Positions 15,119-22,625 of a stretch of DNA of 64,000 bases are shown here, in pieces. Under the pieces are notes generated by a model. It had not been told where the DNA came from. It saw nothing but the letters and a program-made list of their open reading frames with translations, and made no database searches. The translations under genes and the position numbers were made by a program. The DNA is from Chloroflexota bacterium (lineage in GTDB: Bacteria > Chloroflexota > Anaerolineae > Anaerolineales > Villigracilaceae): positions 1 through 64,000 of the forward strand of contig JAKOVF010000146.1 in NCBI GenBank assembly GCA_029782225.1, given 5' to 3'. The stretch's first letter is position 1. Every line of letters starts with the position of its first letter.

Positions 15119-16063
15119 CTAGTCCATGTGCCACAACCAGCCAAACAGGCCGCTGACAAATTGAATCAGACCGATGGCGATCAAGCCTGTAAAAGCAATG
15201 TAGGCGCCACTCGCCCTGGAAGAGAGATACATGGTCCCAATCACCGTCAGCAGGATGCCAACCGCAAGCAAACCGCAACCGGTCCCCATACGGGATTTAT
15301 ATCGTTGTGAAAGTTCATTTCGGACTGCGGGCTGATCCTTGATCTTATTCAGCGTTTGTTTGGTTACACTGTTATCCCATTCATCCACCCAGGCGCGACC
15401 TGGATTTCTTGGGTCATAACTCACGATAACTCCCGTGCCGGGGCGATAGAGCGACGTCAGGAGTTGCGCGTTGTAGGGAGTGATATTCGCTTTGCGAGCA
15501 TAGGGATGCTTGAATGTGTAATCCTTGTTGTTCACCACGTACATCGCTCCGATTTCAGCGAAGTAGTAGGTGGTGTAGCGGCTTCTCATCTCCCGGACTT
15601 CTGAAAAGGACACCGCGCCTTCGATTGTGGGCCAATCAGGATGCTTTCTGGGGATCACGGTTTTTGGGGTCTGCCTTTGAACAGCCGGCACTTCAACCGC
15701 GGAAGCGACAACTTTTGGCGCCTCGACATGAGGTGCAGGCACATAGTTAGGAGTGATCTGCCGAGGCTGGGCATATCTAGATACAACAGGAGCAGGCATG
15801 GGCGGAGGCACGAGCGGCAGCCCTGCTCGTGTCCGCAAAATTTCTAATGCTTTCATTACCTGCGGATGGTCGGGGTTGTGTTCCAGGCAAATTTCCATGA
15901 CCTTGATCTTGTCGAGGTCGTCGAGGAAGATTTCCGCCTCCCACATCCAGGCCGGGATGTTTTGTGGATTTTCCTGAATAAACGGTTCAAGGATCAATTG
16001 GGCTTCGGGTCTTTTCCCCGATTTGATCAAACGGATTGCTTCGGTGAGTGCATCATCGATCAT
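15119..16063 (-). CDS. TPR-like N-terminus plus DUF3592-like membrane protein
   Basis: A 314-residue protein. The first 85 residues form helix pairs of TPR type (AIRLIKSGKRPEAQLILEPF, then PAWMWEAEIFLDDLDK). A proline-rich linker (about 85-145) leads to a DUF3592-like unit with a long beta region (YYFAEIGAMYVVNNKDYTF; GVIVSYDPRNPGRAWVD) and two membrane helices at the C-terminus (about 250-272, 280-305). DUF3592 proteins have no settled function. ATG 16063 follows AAGGTGG with ideal spacing; an upstream ATG at 16105 lacks it. The promoter region is shared with the divergent SDR gene 118 bases away. Confidence 0.72.
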   Translation of the reverse strand: MIDDALTEAIRLIKSGKRPEAQLILEPFIQENPQNIPAWMWEAEIFLDDLDKIKVMEICLEHNPDHPQVMKALEILRTRAGLPLVPPPMPAPVVSRYAQPRQITPNYVPAPHVEAPKVVASAVEVPAVQRQTPKTVIPRKHPDWPTIEGAVSFSEVREMRSRYTTYYFAEIGAMYVVNNKDYTFKHPYARKANITPYNAQLLTSLYRPGTGVIVSYDPRNPGRAWVDEWDNSVTKQTLNKIKDQPAVRNELSQRYKSRMGTGCGLLAVGILLTVIGTMYLSSRASGAYIAFTGLIAIGLIQFVSGLFGWLWHMD

Positions 16064-16168
16064 GGAAACCACCTTGGATGAAGTGTGTTGTTGCAGCCCA
16101 TTCAAGGGCAGTATTCAGAAATTATAAGTCCATCCTTTCCTGGCAACCATGACAATTCCATTTTCGCT

Positions 16169-16174
16169 TACAAT
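16169..16174 (+). promoter_or_regulatory. -10 hexamer placed for a leaderless mRNA (SDR gene)
   Basis: TACAAT at 16169-16174, then TTCGTT, then ATG at 16181. Spacing is six bases, and no ribosome-binding site is seen. Confidence 0.55.
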
Positions 16175-16180
16175 TTCGTT

Positions 16181-16936
16181 ATGCCGCCCCTCGCACTCAT
16201 CACCGGCGCTGCACATCGACTCGGTAAGGCCTTCGCGCTATCCCTTGCGCGGCAGGGATATGTGCTTTTGCTGCACTATCACGGCGCTGAAGCAGAGGCC
16301 TACGAAACCGCCGAAGAAATCCATGAGATGGGCCTGCGGGTCTACCTTGCCCAGGCTGACCTGACCCGACCGGATGAAATTGATGCTCTGCTCGCGACTC
16401 TAGACTCTCTGATCTCCTTCGACGCGCAACTTCCAGAAAGCGAGTCGCGAATATCGAATTTCTCCCTGCTTGTCAACTCCGCTGCCGTCATGCCTGTCGG
16501 TAAACCGGCGGATCTCTCCGCCGATTCCTGGGACTCCGCGCTTGACCTGAACTTGCGCGCGCCTTTTCTGTTATCACAGGCGGCCGCAAAAAGGATGACG
16601 AACGGTGGGCTGATCGTCAATATCACGGATGTCGGCGCGCAGAGAGCATGGAGTCGTTATCCTTCCTATACGGTCAGCAAAGCCGCGCTGGAGTCTCTTA
16701 CGAAAATGCTGGCACGCGCCTTCGCGCCGAAGATTCGTGTCAATGCAATCGCGCCGGGACTGGTTCTTCAGTCAGATGTCGTTACATCTGAAGAATGGGA
16801 GCGCCTCATTAACCGCCTGCCGCTCAAACGCCCGGCCGCGCTGGGTGAAGTCACATCCGCCCTCGAATTCCTCCTCGAAAACGAGTATATTACCGGCCAG
16901 ACCATCGTTGTGGATGGCGGGTATTCGTTAATCTAA
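16181..16936 (+). CDS. Short-chain dehydrogenase resembling pteridine reductase (PTR1/FolM type)
   Basis: A 251-residue SDR. The cofactor loop TGAAHRLG at 8-15 has the TGxxxRxG form of pteridine reductases rather than the usual TGxxxGxG, and the next strand ends LLLHYHGAEAEA, close to PTR1 with an H-Y-H NADPH-phosphate site. Catalytic Tyr163 and Lys167 are in YTVSK; PGLV and GQTIVVDGGYSL close the fold. These enzymes reduce dihydropterins or folates. Residues about 77-93 (LISFDAQLPESESRISN) are an extra loop before LLVNSAA. The start is chosen by the leaderless -10 and because earlier in-frame codons are not conserved in type. Confidence 0.85.
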   Translation: MPPLALITGAAHRLGKAFALSLARQGYVLLLHYHGAEAEAYETAEEIHEMGLRVYLAQADLTRPDEIDALLATLDSLISFDAQLPESESRISNFSLLVNSAAVMPVGKPADLSADSWDSALDLNLRAPFLLSQAAAKRMTNGGLIVNITDVGAQRAWSRYPSYTVSKAALESLTKMLARAFAPKIRVNAIAPGLVLQSDVVTSEEWERLINRLPLKRPAALGEVTSALEFLLENEYITGQTIVVDGGYSLI

Positions 16937-16939
16937 ATC

Positions 16940-17006
16940 AGGTGGACCGGTAGCGAGGAATGGGTTGCTCAGTCACTCGAGGCTCCTCGCTCGTTACTCA
17001 TCGCTC
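16940..17006. repeat. ACTCAT/CGCTC-rich short repeat before a start codon
   Basis: The stretch contains TTGCTCAGTCACTCG, then CTCCTCGCTCGTTACTCATC, ending directly at ATG 17007. Similar TTACT-rich stretches precede the genes at 19225 and 20359. Confidence 0.4.
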
Positions 17007-18620
17007 ATGACTGCCAAAAGATTCGTTTTTCCTCTCATTCTCCTTGCCTGTACGATTTTCTACGCGTGGCGTTTTGTCAACTTCACGATACCTCCCTTTG
17101 AAGACGCGGCCATGCTGATGCGGTACGCTCAGAATCTGGCGGCAGGTCACGGGATCGTCTGGAACATTGGCGAGCATCCCGTGGACGGTGCGACCGACTT
17201 CCTCTTTATGGTTGCATCCGCTGCGCTGATCAAGGTCGGTATCCCTGTTGGACGCGCCGTGCGCGGACTCGGTTTCGCGGCGCATCTCGCCACAGTTTTG
17301 CTGGTCTACTTTGTCGACCGGCGGATTCACAAAGCCCCGGAATCCCTGTCATTCTTAAGCGGACTTTATATTGCCGTTGGGACAGGTCTTGCCTACGTGG
17401 CTGCCTACTTCGGTACGCCTTTCTTCGCCCTCGCCGCCGCCTCCACCTGGACCTTTGGCCTGCTCCTGATGAAACGAGAGGTTGCTCCCCCGTGGCTTTC
17501 TCTTGCCTTTGCCTTGAGTGGACTTGCTGCCGGCCTCATTCGTCCAGAGGGGGTGATTCTCTCATCCCTGATGCTGGTGTCGGTGATTTACATGAGGGGG
17601 TGGAAAAAGTCGATTTCGATTGCTGCAATCTTTATTGGAGTCTTCTTGTTGCTGGGCGGCGCATACTTCCTCTGGCACTGGAATTATTTCGGCTACCCGC
17701 TGCCGAATCCGTTTTACAGGAAGAGCGGGGGAGGATTGCACTGGGACTCACTGGAGAATTCCCTTCTCAATACTCTGCGGCTGTGCCTTCCATTCCTTAT
17801 CGTATTCATCTTAGGTTTCCGTTCCAGGGAAACTACAAAACAGACGATTGCTTATCTTCTTCCAGTCATTGGATTTGCCGCGGCGTTCGTATTGATTTCA
17901 GATGAGATGAATTACGGCGCACGTTTTCAGTATGCACTTGTCCCCATCGCCGCCATGTCGTGGGCACCGCTCGTGCGCGGACTCAGCTTCTCATGGCCTC
18001 AGCAGTTGACAGGCCGGGAGAGAAGCGTTTATCTCATTGCTGCGCTTGCTATCAGTGCGGCAGTCGCCTATTATTCATGGTTTCAGAACTGCTTCCTCGC
18101 ATCCTACCAGCAGACTTGTTTTACCCCGTACGCGGAAGATGGTCGCTATGACATGGGCAAGCTGCTGGCAGAGTACCGCGGCAAGGGCTATGTCATCGCC
18201 ACAACGGAAGCGGGACTCCTGCCTTATTATTCGGGGTGGACGGCGATCGACACCTGGGGCCTGAACGACCAGTTCATCGCGCACAACGGCGGCTTGACTG
18301 CCGAGTACCTCGACAAATACAAGCCCCAGGTGATCATGTTCCATGATTATTATTCGCCGCTCGTCCCGCCAAAGTTGACGGATACCAACATGGCCCAGCC
18401 CTGGTTTCGGATGACGATCACAATGAAAGAATATGCTGAGTCGCATGGATATGTTCTGGCAGCAGTCTTTGGTGATAGCCCCTATGACTCGCATTATTAC
18501 TATGTTCGCCCCGACTTTGCCGACAGCGAAAGAATCGTAGAGCAGATTTCATCCATGAAGAAATATTATTGGTTCGCGACCGGAAAAAAGGCAATTAATT
18601 ACGCGGAGATTCAACCGTAG
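17007..18620 (+). CDS. GT-C-type integral membrane glycosyltransferase-like protein
   Basis: A 537-residue membrane protein with about 9-10 helices in the first 375 residues, then a soluble C-terminal domain of about 150 residues. FTIPPFEDAAMLMRYAQNLA near 24-43 places acidic residues in the first external loop, as in GT-C glycosyltransferases, and GHGIVWNIGEHPVDGATDF resembles mycobacterial-type arabinosyltransferase-like families. The C-terminal part (TEAGLLPYYSGWTAIDTWGLND) matches the usual GT-C tail. Sugar donor and acceptor are unknown. The stop TAG is supplied by the palindromic repeat at 18617-18638. ATG 17007 is chosen over an earlier ATG because of length and hydrophobic start. Confidence 0.75.
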   Translation: MTAKRFVFPLILLACTIFYAWRFVNFTIPPFEDAAMLMRYAQNLAAGHGIVWNIGEHPVDGATDFLFMVASAALIKVGIPVGRAVRGLGFAAHLATVLLVYFVDRRIHKAPESLSFLSGLYIAVGTGLAYVAAYFGTPFFALAAASTWTFGLLLMKREVAPPWLSLAFALSGLAAGLIRPEGVILSSLMLVSVIYMRGWKKSISIAAIFIGVFLLLGGAYFLWHWNYFGYPLPNPFYRKSGGGLHWDSLENSLLNTLRLCLPFLIVFILGFRSRETTKQTIAYLLPVIGFAAAFVLISDEMNYGARFQYALVPIAAMSWAPLVRGLSFSWPQQLTGRERSVYLIAALAISAAVAYYSWFQNCFLASYQQTCFTPYAEDGRYDMGKLLAEYRGKGYVIATTEAGLLPYYSGWTAIDTWGLNDQFIAHNGGLTAEYLDKYKPQVIMFHDYYSPLVPPKLTDTNMAQPWFRMTITMKEYAESHGYVLAAVFGDSPYDSHYYYVRPDFADSERIVEQISSMKKYYWFATGKKAINYAEIQP

Positions 18621-18638
18621 GGACGGTCCTCGCCCTAC
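18617..18638. repeat. GTAGGG...CCCTAC palindrome supplying a stop codon
   Basis: GTAGGG (18617-18622) pairs with CCCTAC (18633-18638). The TAG inside the left arm is the stop codon of the GT-C gene. AGGAGG, the ribosome-binding site of the next gene, begins directly after the right arm at 18639. Confidence 0.7.
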
Positions 18639-18649
18639 AGGAGGCTACC

Positions 18650-19135
18650 ATGTCCGAGACCACCGAGCTGGCCGAAAAACTCAAAACAGAAGGCGAGAAA
18701 TTTGCATCCTACTTTGCCGGTTTAAATGATGACCAATGGCAGGCTGAGGTCTACACCGAAGGCGCCACATGGACCATTCGCAACGTGCTCTCGCACTTCG
18801 TCACTTCCGAGCGCGGACTGGTGAGGCTCTTCGAGCAGATCCGTCAGGGTGGGCCCGGCGCCGCGGACGACTTCTCTATTGACAGATACAACGCCCGTCA
18901 ACAGGAAAAGACACAGAACCTGACGCCTGCCGAGTTACTCCAACAATATAAGTCCGTACGCGCTGATTCAATAGCCTGGGTCTCAGGGCTAAACGACGCA
19001 GAGCTTGAAATCCAGGGTCGGCATCCCTGGTTGCAGCAGACGACCCTGCGGGAAATGATCAAGATGCTGTACTTGCACAATCAGTTGCATTATCGAGACA
19101 TAAAGAAAGCACTGAGCACCCAGGTGAATGAGTAA
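18650..19135 (+). CDS. DinB-family protein
   Basis: A 161-residue four-helix protein of the DinB/YfiT metal-binding superfamily. WTIRNVLSHFVTSERGLVRL near 42-61 provides the first conserved His, and the C-terminal MLYLHNQLHYRDIKKAL near 141-157 provides the His pair (H-x3-H) that completes a divalent-metal site. Related proteins are thiol-dependent transferases that use bacillithiol or mycothiol, or are of unknown function. AGGAGG lies five bases before ATG, immediately after a palindromic repeat. Nothing in the neighbours suggests a specific substrate. Confidence 0.83.
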   Translation: MSETTELAEKLKTEGEKFASYFAGLNDDQWQAEVYTEGATWTIRNVLSHFVTSERGLVRLFEQIRQGGPGAADDFSIDRYNARQQEKTQNLTPAELLQQYKSVRADSIAWVSGLNDAELEIQGRHPWLQQTTLREMIKMLYLHNQLHYRDIKKALSTQVNE

Positions 19136-19224
19136 CGAAAACCTGCACCTCCCACTCATTTCTCGTAACTTGTTACTCAATTCTGTGTCACTTACTGATC
19201 GCTGAAAACGGACGACTGGTTACT

Positions 19225-20331
19225 ATGAATCTTGCCCCATTCAAACTCGAACGTTACTTCGCAAAATATGAATTCAGCACGGAATTCCTGCTTTGCTCAT
19301 CGGATTGCGAGTCCATGCCGATCGCGGATTTGCTGGCCCTCGAACCTGGCGCGGCGGAAGAATTCCAGCAAACCTGGCTGGGGTATACCGAATCGCAGGG
19401 GAGTCCTTCTCTGCGAAGCGAAATCTGCAAAATCTACGAGACAATTGAGCCAGAAGACATCCTTGTCCACACGGGAGCGGAGGAGGCGATTTTCCTGTTC
19501 ATGCACGCGATGCTCAAGGAGGGGGATCACGTCATTGTCCACACGCCGAGTTACCAATCCCTGGGCGAAGTGGCGAACAGCATCGGTTGCGATGTAAGTC
19601 CCTGGTTGGCGCGCGAAGAAAACGGCTGGGCGCTCGACTTGGATGAACTTCGTCACCTGATGCGGACCAACACCAAAGCCATTATTATCAACACGCCTCA
19701 TAATCCCACCGGCTATCTAATGTCCCATGACGATTTTCTGGCAGTGAGCAGATTTGCCCAGGAAAACAATCTTCTGCTGTTTTCAGATGAGGTTTACCGC
19801 GAATCAGAGTACGACCCCGCGACCCGTCTCCCCGCCGCCTGTGACCTGGGCGAGCACGCCGTCTCACTGGGCGTCACCTCCAAAACCTACGGCCTGGCCG
19901 GTCTGCGCATTGGCTGGATCGCCACCAAAAACAGGAGGATTTATAAGAATATGGCCGCGCTCAAGGACTACACCACTATCTGCAATTCGGCCCCGGGCGA
20001 ATTTCTTGCCGAAGTTGCGATGCGCAACCGCTGGAAACTCGCCGAGCGCAATCTCAGGATCATCAAAGACAACCTTGTCATTATTGATGATCTCTTTGCT
20101 CGCCATTCGCATCTCTTTTCCTGGGTTCGACCGCGAGCCGGCTCCATGGCCTTTCCGCGTTTGCTCCAAGGTAATGTAGAAGAATTTTGTGATACGCTTG
20201 TAAAGCAAGCAGGTGTCCTGCTTCTTCCCGGCTCTGTCTACGATGACTCGGGAAATCACTTCCGCCTGGGATTGGGAAGGAAGAACCTTCCGCAAGCAGT
20301 TCAGAGGTTCGAAGAATTTCTTTCCAAGTGA
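19225..20331 (+). CDS. Class I/II PLP-dependent aminotransferase
   Basis: A 368-residue fold-type I enzyme. NTPHNPTGY at 156-164 is the substrate/PLP loop, FSDEVYRE at 186-193 carries the PLP-ring Asp, and VTSKTYGLAGLRIGW holds the PLP Lys at 220; the RLGLG near 352 supplies the carboxylate-binding Arg. Subfamily is uncertain; it resembles the capreomycidine-synthase/aspartate-aminotransferase-like branch. The 89-base gap before it is TTACT-rich repeat sequence, and no good ribosome-binding site is seen. The UbiA-like gene follows after 27 bases. Confidence 0.87.
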   Translation: MNLAPFKLERYFAKYEFSTEFLLCSSDCESMPIADLLALEPGAAEEFQQTWLGYTESQGSPSLRSEICKIYETIEPEDILVHTGAEEAIFLFMHAMLKEGDHVIVHTPSYQSLGEVANSIGCDVSPWLAREENGWALDLDELRHLMRTNTKAIIINTPHNPTGYLMSHDDFLAVSRFAQENNLLLFSDEVYRESEYDPATRLPAACDLGEHAVSLGVTSKTYGLAGLRIGWIATKNRRIYKNMAALKDYTTICNSAPGEFLAEVAMRNRWKLAERNLRIIKDNLVIIDDLFARHSHLFSWVRPRAGSMAFPRLLQGNVEEFCDTLVKQAGVLLLPGSVYDDSGNHFRLGLGRKNLPQAVQRFEEFLSK

Positions 20332-20358
20332 CAACTGTTCTCTGATAACTGATTACTG

Positions 20359-21231
20359 ATGACTAACCTTTTCAAACTCTCCCGTCCTCTCTATGTTCTC
20401 CTCGCCGCACTGACCTATATCTTCGGGGCGAGCATTGCGAAGTACCTTGGCAGACCATTCGAGCAAATCCCTTTCTGGCTGGGCCTGACTGGGGTGGTAC
20501 TGGCGCAAGTCAGTATGGGTCTCCTGGCAGAAGTCTATCGGCCCGAGAACGAGCCAATCGTCGAAAACGAGACTTTGGCCGAGAGAAAAACTGTCCGCGA
20601 TGCGGCGCTTTATGTTTCGACCGCGTCGCTTGCGGCGATGGCTGTCATCGCCTTTCTGCTCTATCTCAACAACCTGCTCACCTTTCAGGCGCTTGTTTTC
20701 CTCGCCTTATCCCTGCTGCTGGTGATTACTTATTCGATTCCTCCTTTTCGGCTGCTCAACCGGGGCCTCGGCGAATTTGTCCTGGCTGTGCATCTGGGAT
20801 ATGTCATTCCATCCATCGGGTTCCTGTTCCAGGCAAAGGATTATCATCGTCTCCTTCTCTCGCTGGCCCTCCCACTGACAGCCTTAAGTCTTGCATACTT
20901 TCTGATCCTCAACTTCACCACGTACGCCTCTGACCAGAAGTATCAGCGACATACCATGCTCAGGTTACTCTCCTGGGAGCGGGCAGTGCCATTCCATCAC
21001 AGCCTGATCCTCGCAGCGTACGTTCTGTTTTTCTCGACCACACTGCTTGGAATTTCCCTCAAGTTGATCTGGCCTGCCTTCCTGACGCTTCCGTTTGCGC
21101 TTTTTCAAATCGTTCAGCTGCGCGCAATTGCGCTTGGCAATCGTCCCAACTGGCCCTTGCTCACGGTGACTTCCCTGGCTGTCTTCGGTCTCACTGCCTA
21201 TTTTCTGACCCTCACGTTCTGGCTCCGCTAG
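20359..21231 (+). CDS. UbiA-like membrane protein with degenerate prenyltransferase motifs
   Basis: A 290-residue protein with eight or nine predicted membrane helices arranged like UbiA prenyltransferases, beginning LFKLSRPLYVLLAALTYIFG. In active enzymes the first loop has NDxxDxxxD and the second DxxxD. Here the corresponding loops read LLAEVYRPENEPIVEN (about 54-69) and FTTYASDQKYQ (about 185-195), so the first Asp-rich motif is mostly lost. The fold call is reasonable; activity as a prenyltransferase is doubtful or altered. It sits between an aminotransferase and moeA, 14 bases from moeA. Confidence 0.72.
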   Translation: MTNLFKLSRPLYVLLAALTYIFGASIAKYLGRPFEQIPFWLGLTGVVLAQVSMGLLAEVYRPENEPIVENETLAERKTVRDAALYVSTASLAAMAVIAFLLYLNNLLTFQALVFLALSLLLVITYSIPPFRLLNRGLGEFVLAVHLGYVIPSIGFLFQAKDYHRLLLSLALPLTALSLAYFLILNFTTYASDQKYQRHTMLRLLSWERAVPFHHSLILAAYVLFFSTTLLGISLKLIWPAFLTLPFALFQIVQLRAIALGNRPNWPLLTVTSLAVFGLTAYFLTLTFWLR

Positions 21232-21245
21232 CCTGGCACTGAACG

Positions 21246-22568
21246 ATGCCCGAGTTCCTGACCCTGCTTCCACCCGACGATGCACGCGAAAAACTTCTCT
21301 CGCATCTTTCCGTCCCGCTGGTTGATTCGGTTTCGATCGAAGTTTCGTCATCCCTGGGCCGTGTGACTGCGGAGGACATCTACTCACCCCAGCCGTTGCC
21401 CGAATTCCAACGCACCACCGTGGATGGATATGCGGTCCGATCTCGTGATACTTTCGGCGCCACGGACTCGCTTCCGGCATACCTGAATTTGATTGGCGAA
21501 GTGCCCATGGGAGATTCCCCCTCGTTTGAAATTGACGCAGGTCAGTGTGCATTGATCCACACCGGTGGCATGCTCCCTGGGGGCGCGGATGCGGTCGTGA
21601 TGTTGGAGTACACGCAGGTTGCGCGTAGGGGCGACCTTTCGCGAAGCACCCTGGAAGGGCACGGCCGCACTGGGGCAGGAGCAGACCCGGTCCCTACGGA
21701 TGAGATCGAAGTCTTCAAAGCTGCGGCCGATGGCGAGAATGTGATCCGCGTGGGGGAGGATGTTGCGCAGGGACAATTGATCCTGCCGCGGGGCAGTCGG
21801 ATGCGTCCTGCCGAGATTGGCGGGCTTCTGGGCCTGGGAATCACCTATCTGCGCGTAGTCACGAAGCCGATCGTTGGGCTTATCTCAACCGGTGACGAGG
21901 TTGTTGATCCGAGCCAACCCACACGACCCGGCCAGGTGCGCGATATCAACTCCTACACGCTGGGCGCGTTGGTTGAAAAAGCCGGGGGGGAGGCAAAACG
22001 CTATGGGGTTTTTAGCGACAGGTTGGAGGTCCTGAGGGAAGCGGCGGCCAAGGCGCTGGTCGAATGTGATGCTGTCATTATCACGGCCGGCTCATCTGCT
22101 TCCACCAGAGACATGACCGCTGAAGTCATTCGCACGCTGGGCCGGCCGGGCGTGCTCGTCCACGGAATCAATACTCGTCCCGGCAAACCGACGATCCTTG
22201 GTGTGTGCAATGGCAAGGCCGTGATCGGTTTGCCGGGGAATCCCGTCTCTGCCCTGGTGAACGGGTACCTGTTTGTCGTGCCCGTGATTGAGAAGCTGTT
22301 AGGTGCGTTGCCGAGACCTCAATCCACGGTGCAGGCGCGCCTCACCGTGAATCTTCCCTCTCAAGCCGGCCGCGAAGATTGGTGGCCGGTGAAATTACAA
22401 CCCTCTCTCATTGGGAGAGGGCAGGGTGAGGAGTATCTTGCCGAGCCCATCTTTGGCAAATCCAACCTCATATTCACACTTGTATCGGCCGATGGACTAT
22501 TGCGCATTCATCCGGACGCAACAGGCCTGAGCGCGGGTGAAATGGTGGATGTGGTTTTGATCTTGTAG
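21246..22568 (+). CDS. moeA: Molybdopterin molybdotransferase MoeA with two repeat-derived inserts
   Basis: MoeA inserts molybdate into adenylylated molybdopterin. Family signatures: TTVDGYAVRSRDT near 57-69, CALIHTGGMLPGGADAVVM at 101-119, VIRVGEDVAQG near 168, ISTGDEVV near 217, ITAGSSAS, and VIGLPGNPVSALVNGY. The 440 residues exceed the usual 400-410. Two extra segments lack family counterparts: residues about 126-151, encoded by a GTAGGG...CCCTAC element (21625-21697), and about 385-396, encoded by a CCCTCTC palindrome (22401-22430). Both keep the frame. The stop TAG lies in a third element (22565-22625). A second, fused MoeA is encoded at 25714. Confidence 0.92.
   Translation: MPEFLTLLPPDDAREKLLSHLSVPLVDSVSIEVSSSLGRVTAEDIYSPQPLPEFQRTTVDGYAVRSRDTFGATDSLPAYLNLIGEVPMGDSPSFEIDAGQCALIHTGGMLPGGADAVVMLEYTQVARRGDLSRSTLEGHGRTGAGADPVPTDEIEVFKAAADGENVIRVGEDVAQGQLILPRGSRMRPAEIGGLLGLGITYLRVVTKPIVGLISTGDEVVDPSQPTRPGQVRDINSYTLGALVEKAGGEAKRYGVFSDRLEVLREAAAKALVECDAVIITAGSSASTRDMTAEVIRTLGRPGVLVHGINTRPGKPTILGVCNGKAVIGLPGNPVSALVNGYLFVVPVIEKLLGALPRPQSTVQARLTVNLPSQAGREDWWPVKLQPSLIGRGQGEEYLAEPIFGKSNLIFTLVSADGLLRIHPDATGLSAGEMVDVVLIL
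21625..21697. repeat. GTAGGG...CCCTAC element inside moeA
   Basis: The ends GTAGGG and CCCTAC are inverted, as in the elements at 18617 and 22565; the interior (GGAAGGGCACGGCCGCACTG) is different. In moeA the left TAG is read out of frame (CGT AGG), so no stop results. Confidence 0.65.
22401..22430. repeat. CCCTCTC/GAGAGGG palindrome inside moeA
   Basis: CCCTCTC pairs with GAGAGGG around a short loop, followed by CAGGGTGAG. It is related to 1645-1682 in cofD, in the opposite orientation. It is translated in frame near the MoeA C-terminal domain. Confidence 0.65.
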
Positions 22569-22625
22569 GGACAGGGTCTAGCCCTGTCGGTTCTACACCA
22601 GGACAGCGGCGATGGCTGTCCCTAC
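22565..22625. repeat. GTAGGGACAG...CTGTCCCTAC element giving stop codons to two convergent genes
   Basis: Perfect 10-base inverted ends at 22565-22574 and 22616-22625 enclose smaller inverted pieces (ACAGGG/CCCTGT). The TAG at 22566-22568 ends moeA on the plus strand; the symmetric TAG at 22624-22622 ends the threonine dehydratase gene on the minus strand. Confidence 0.8.
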
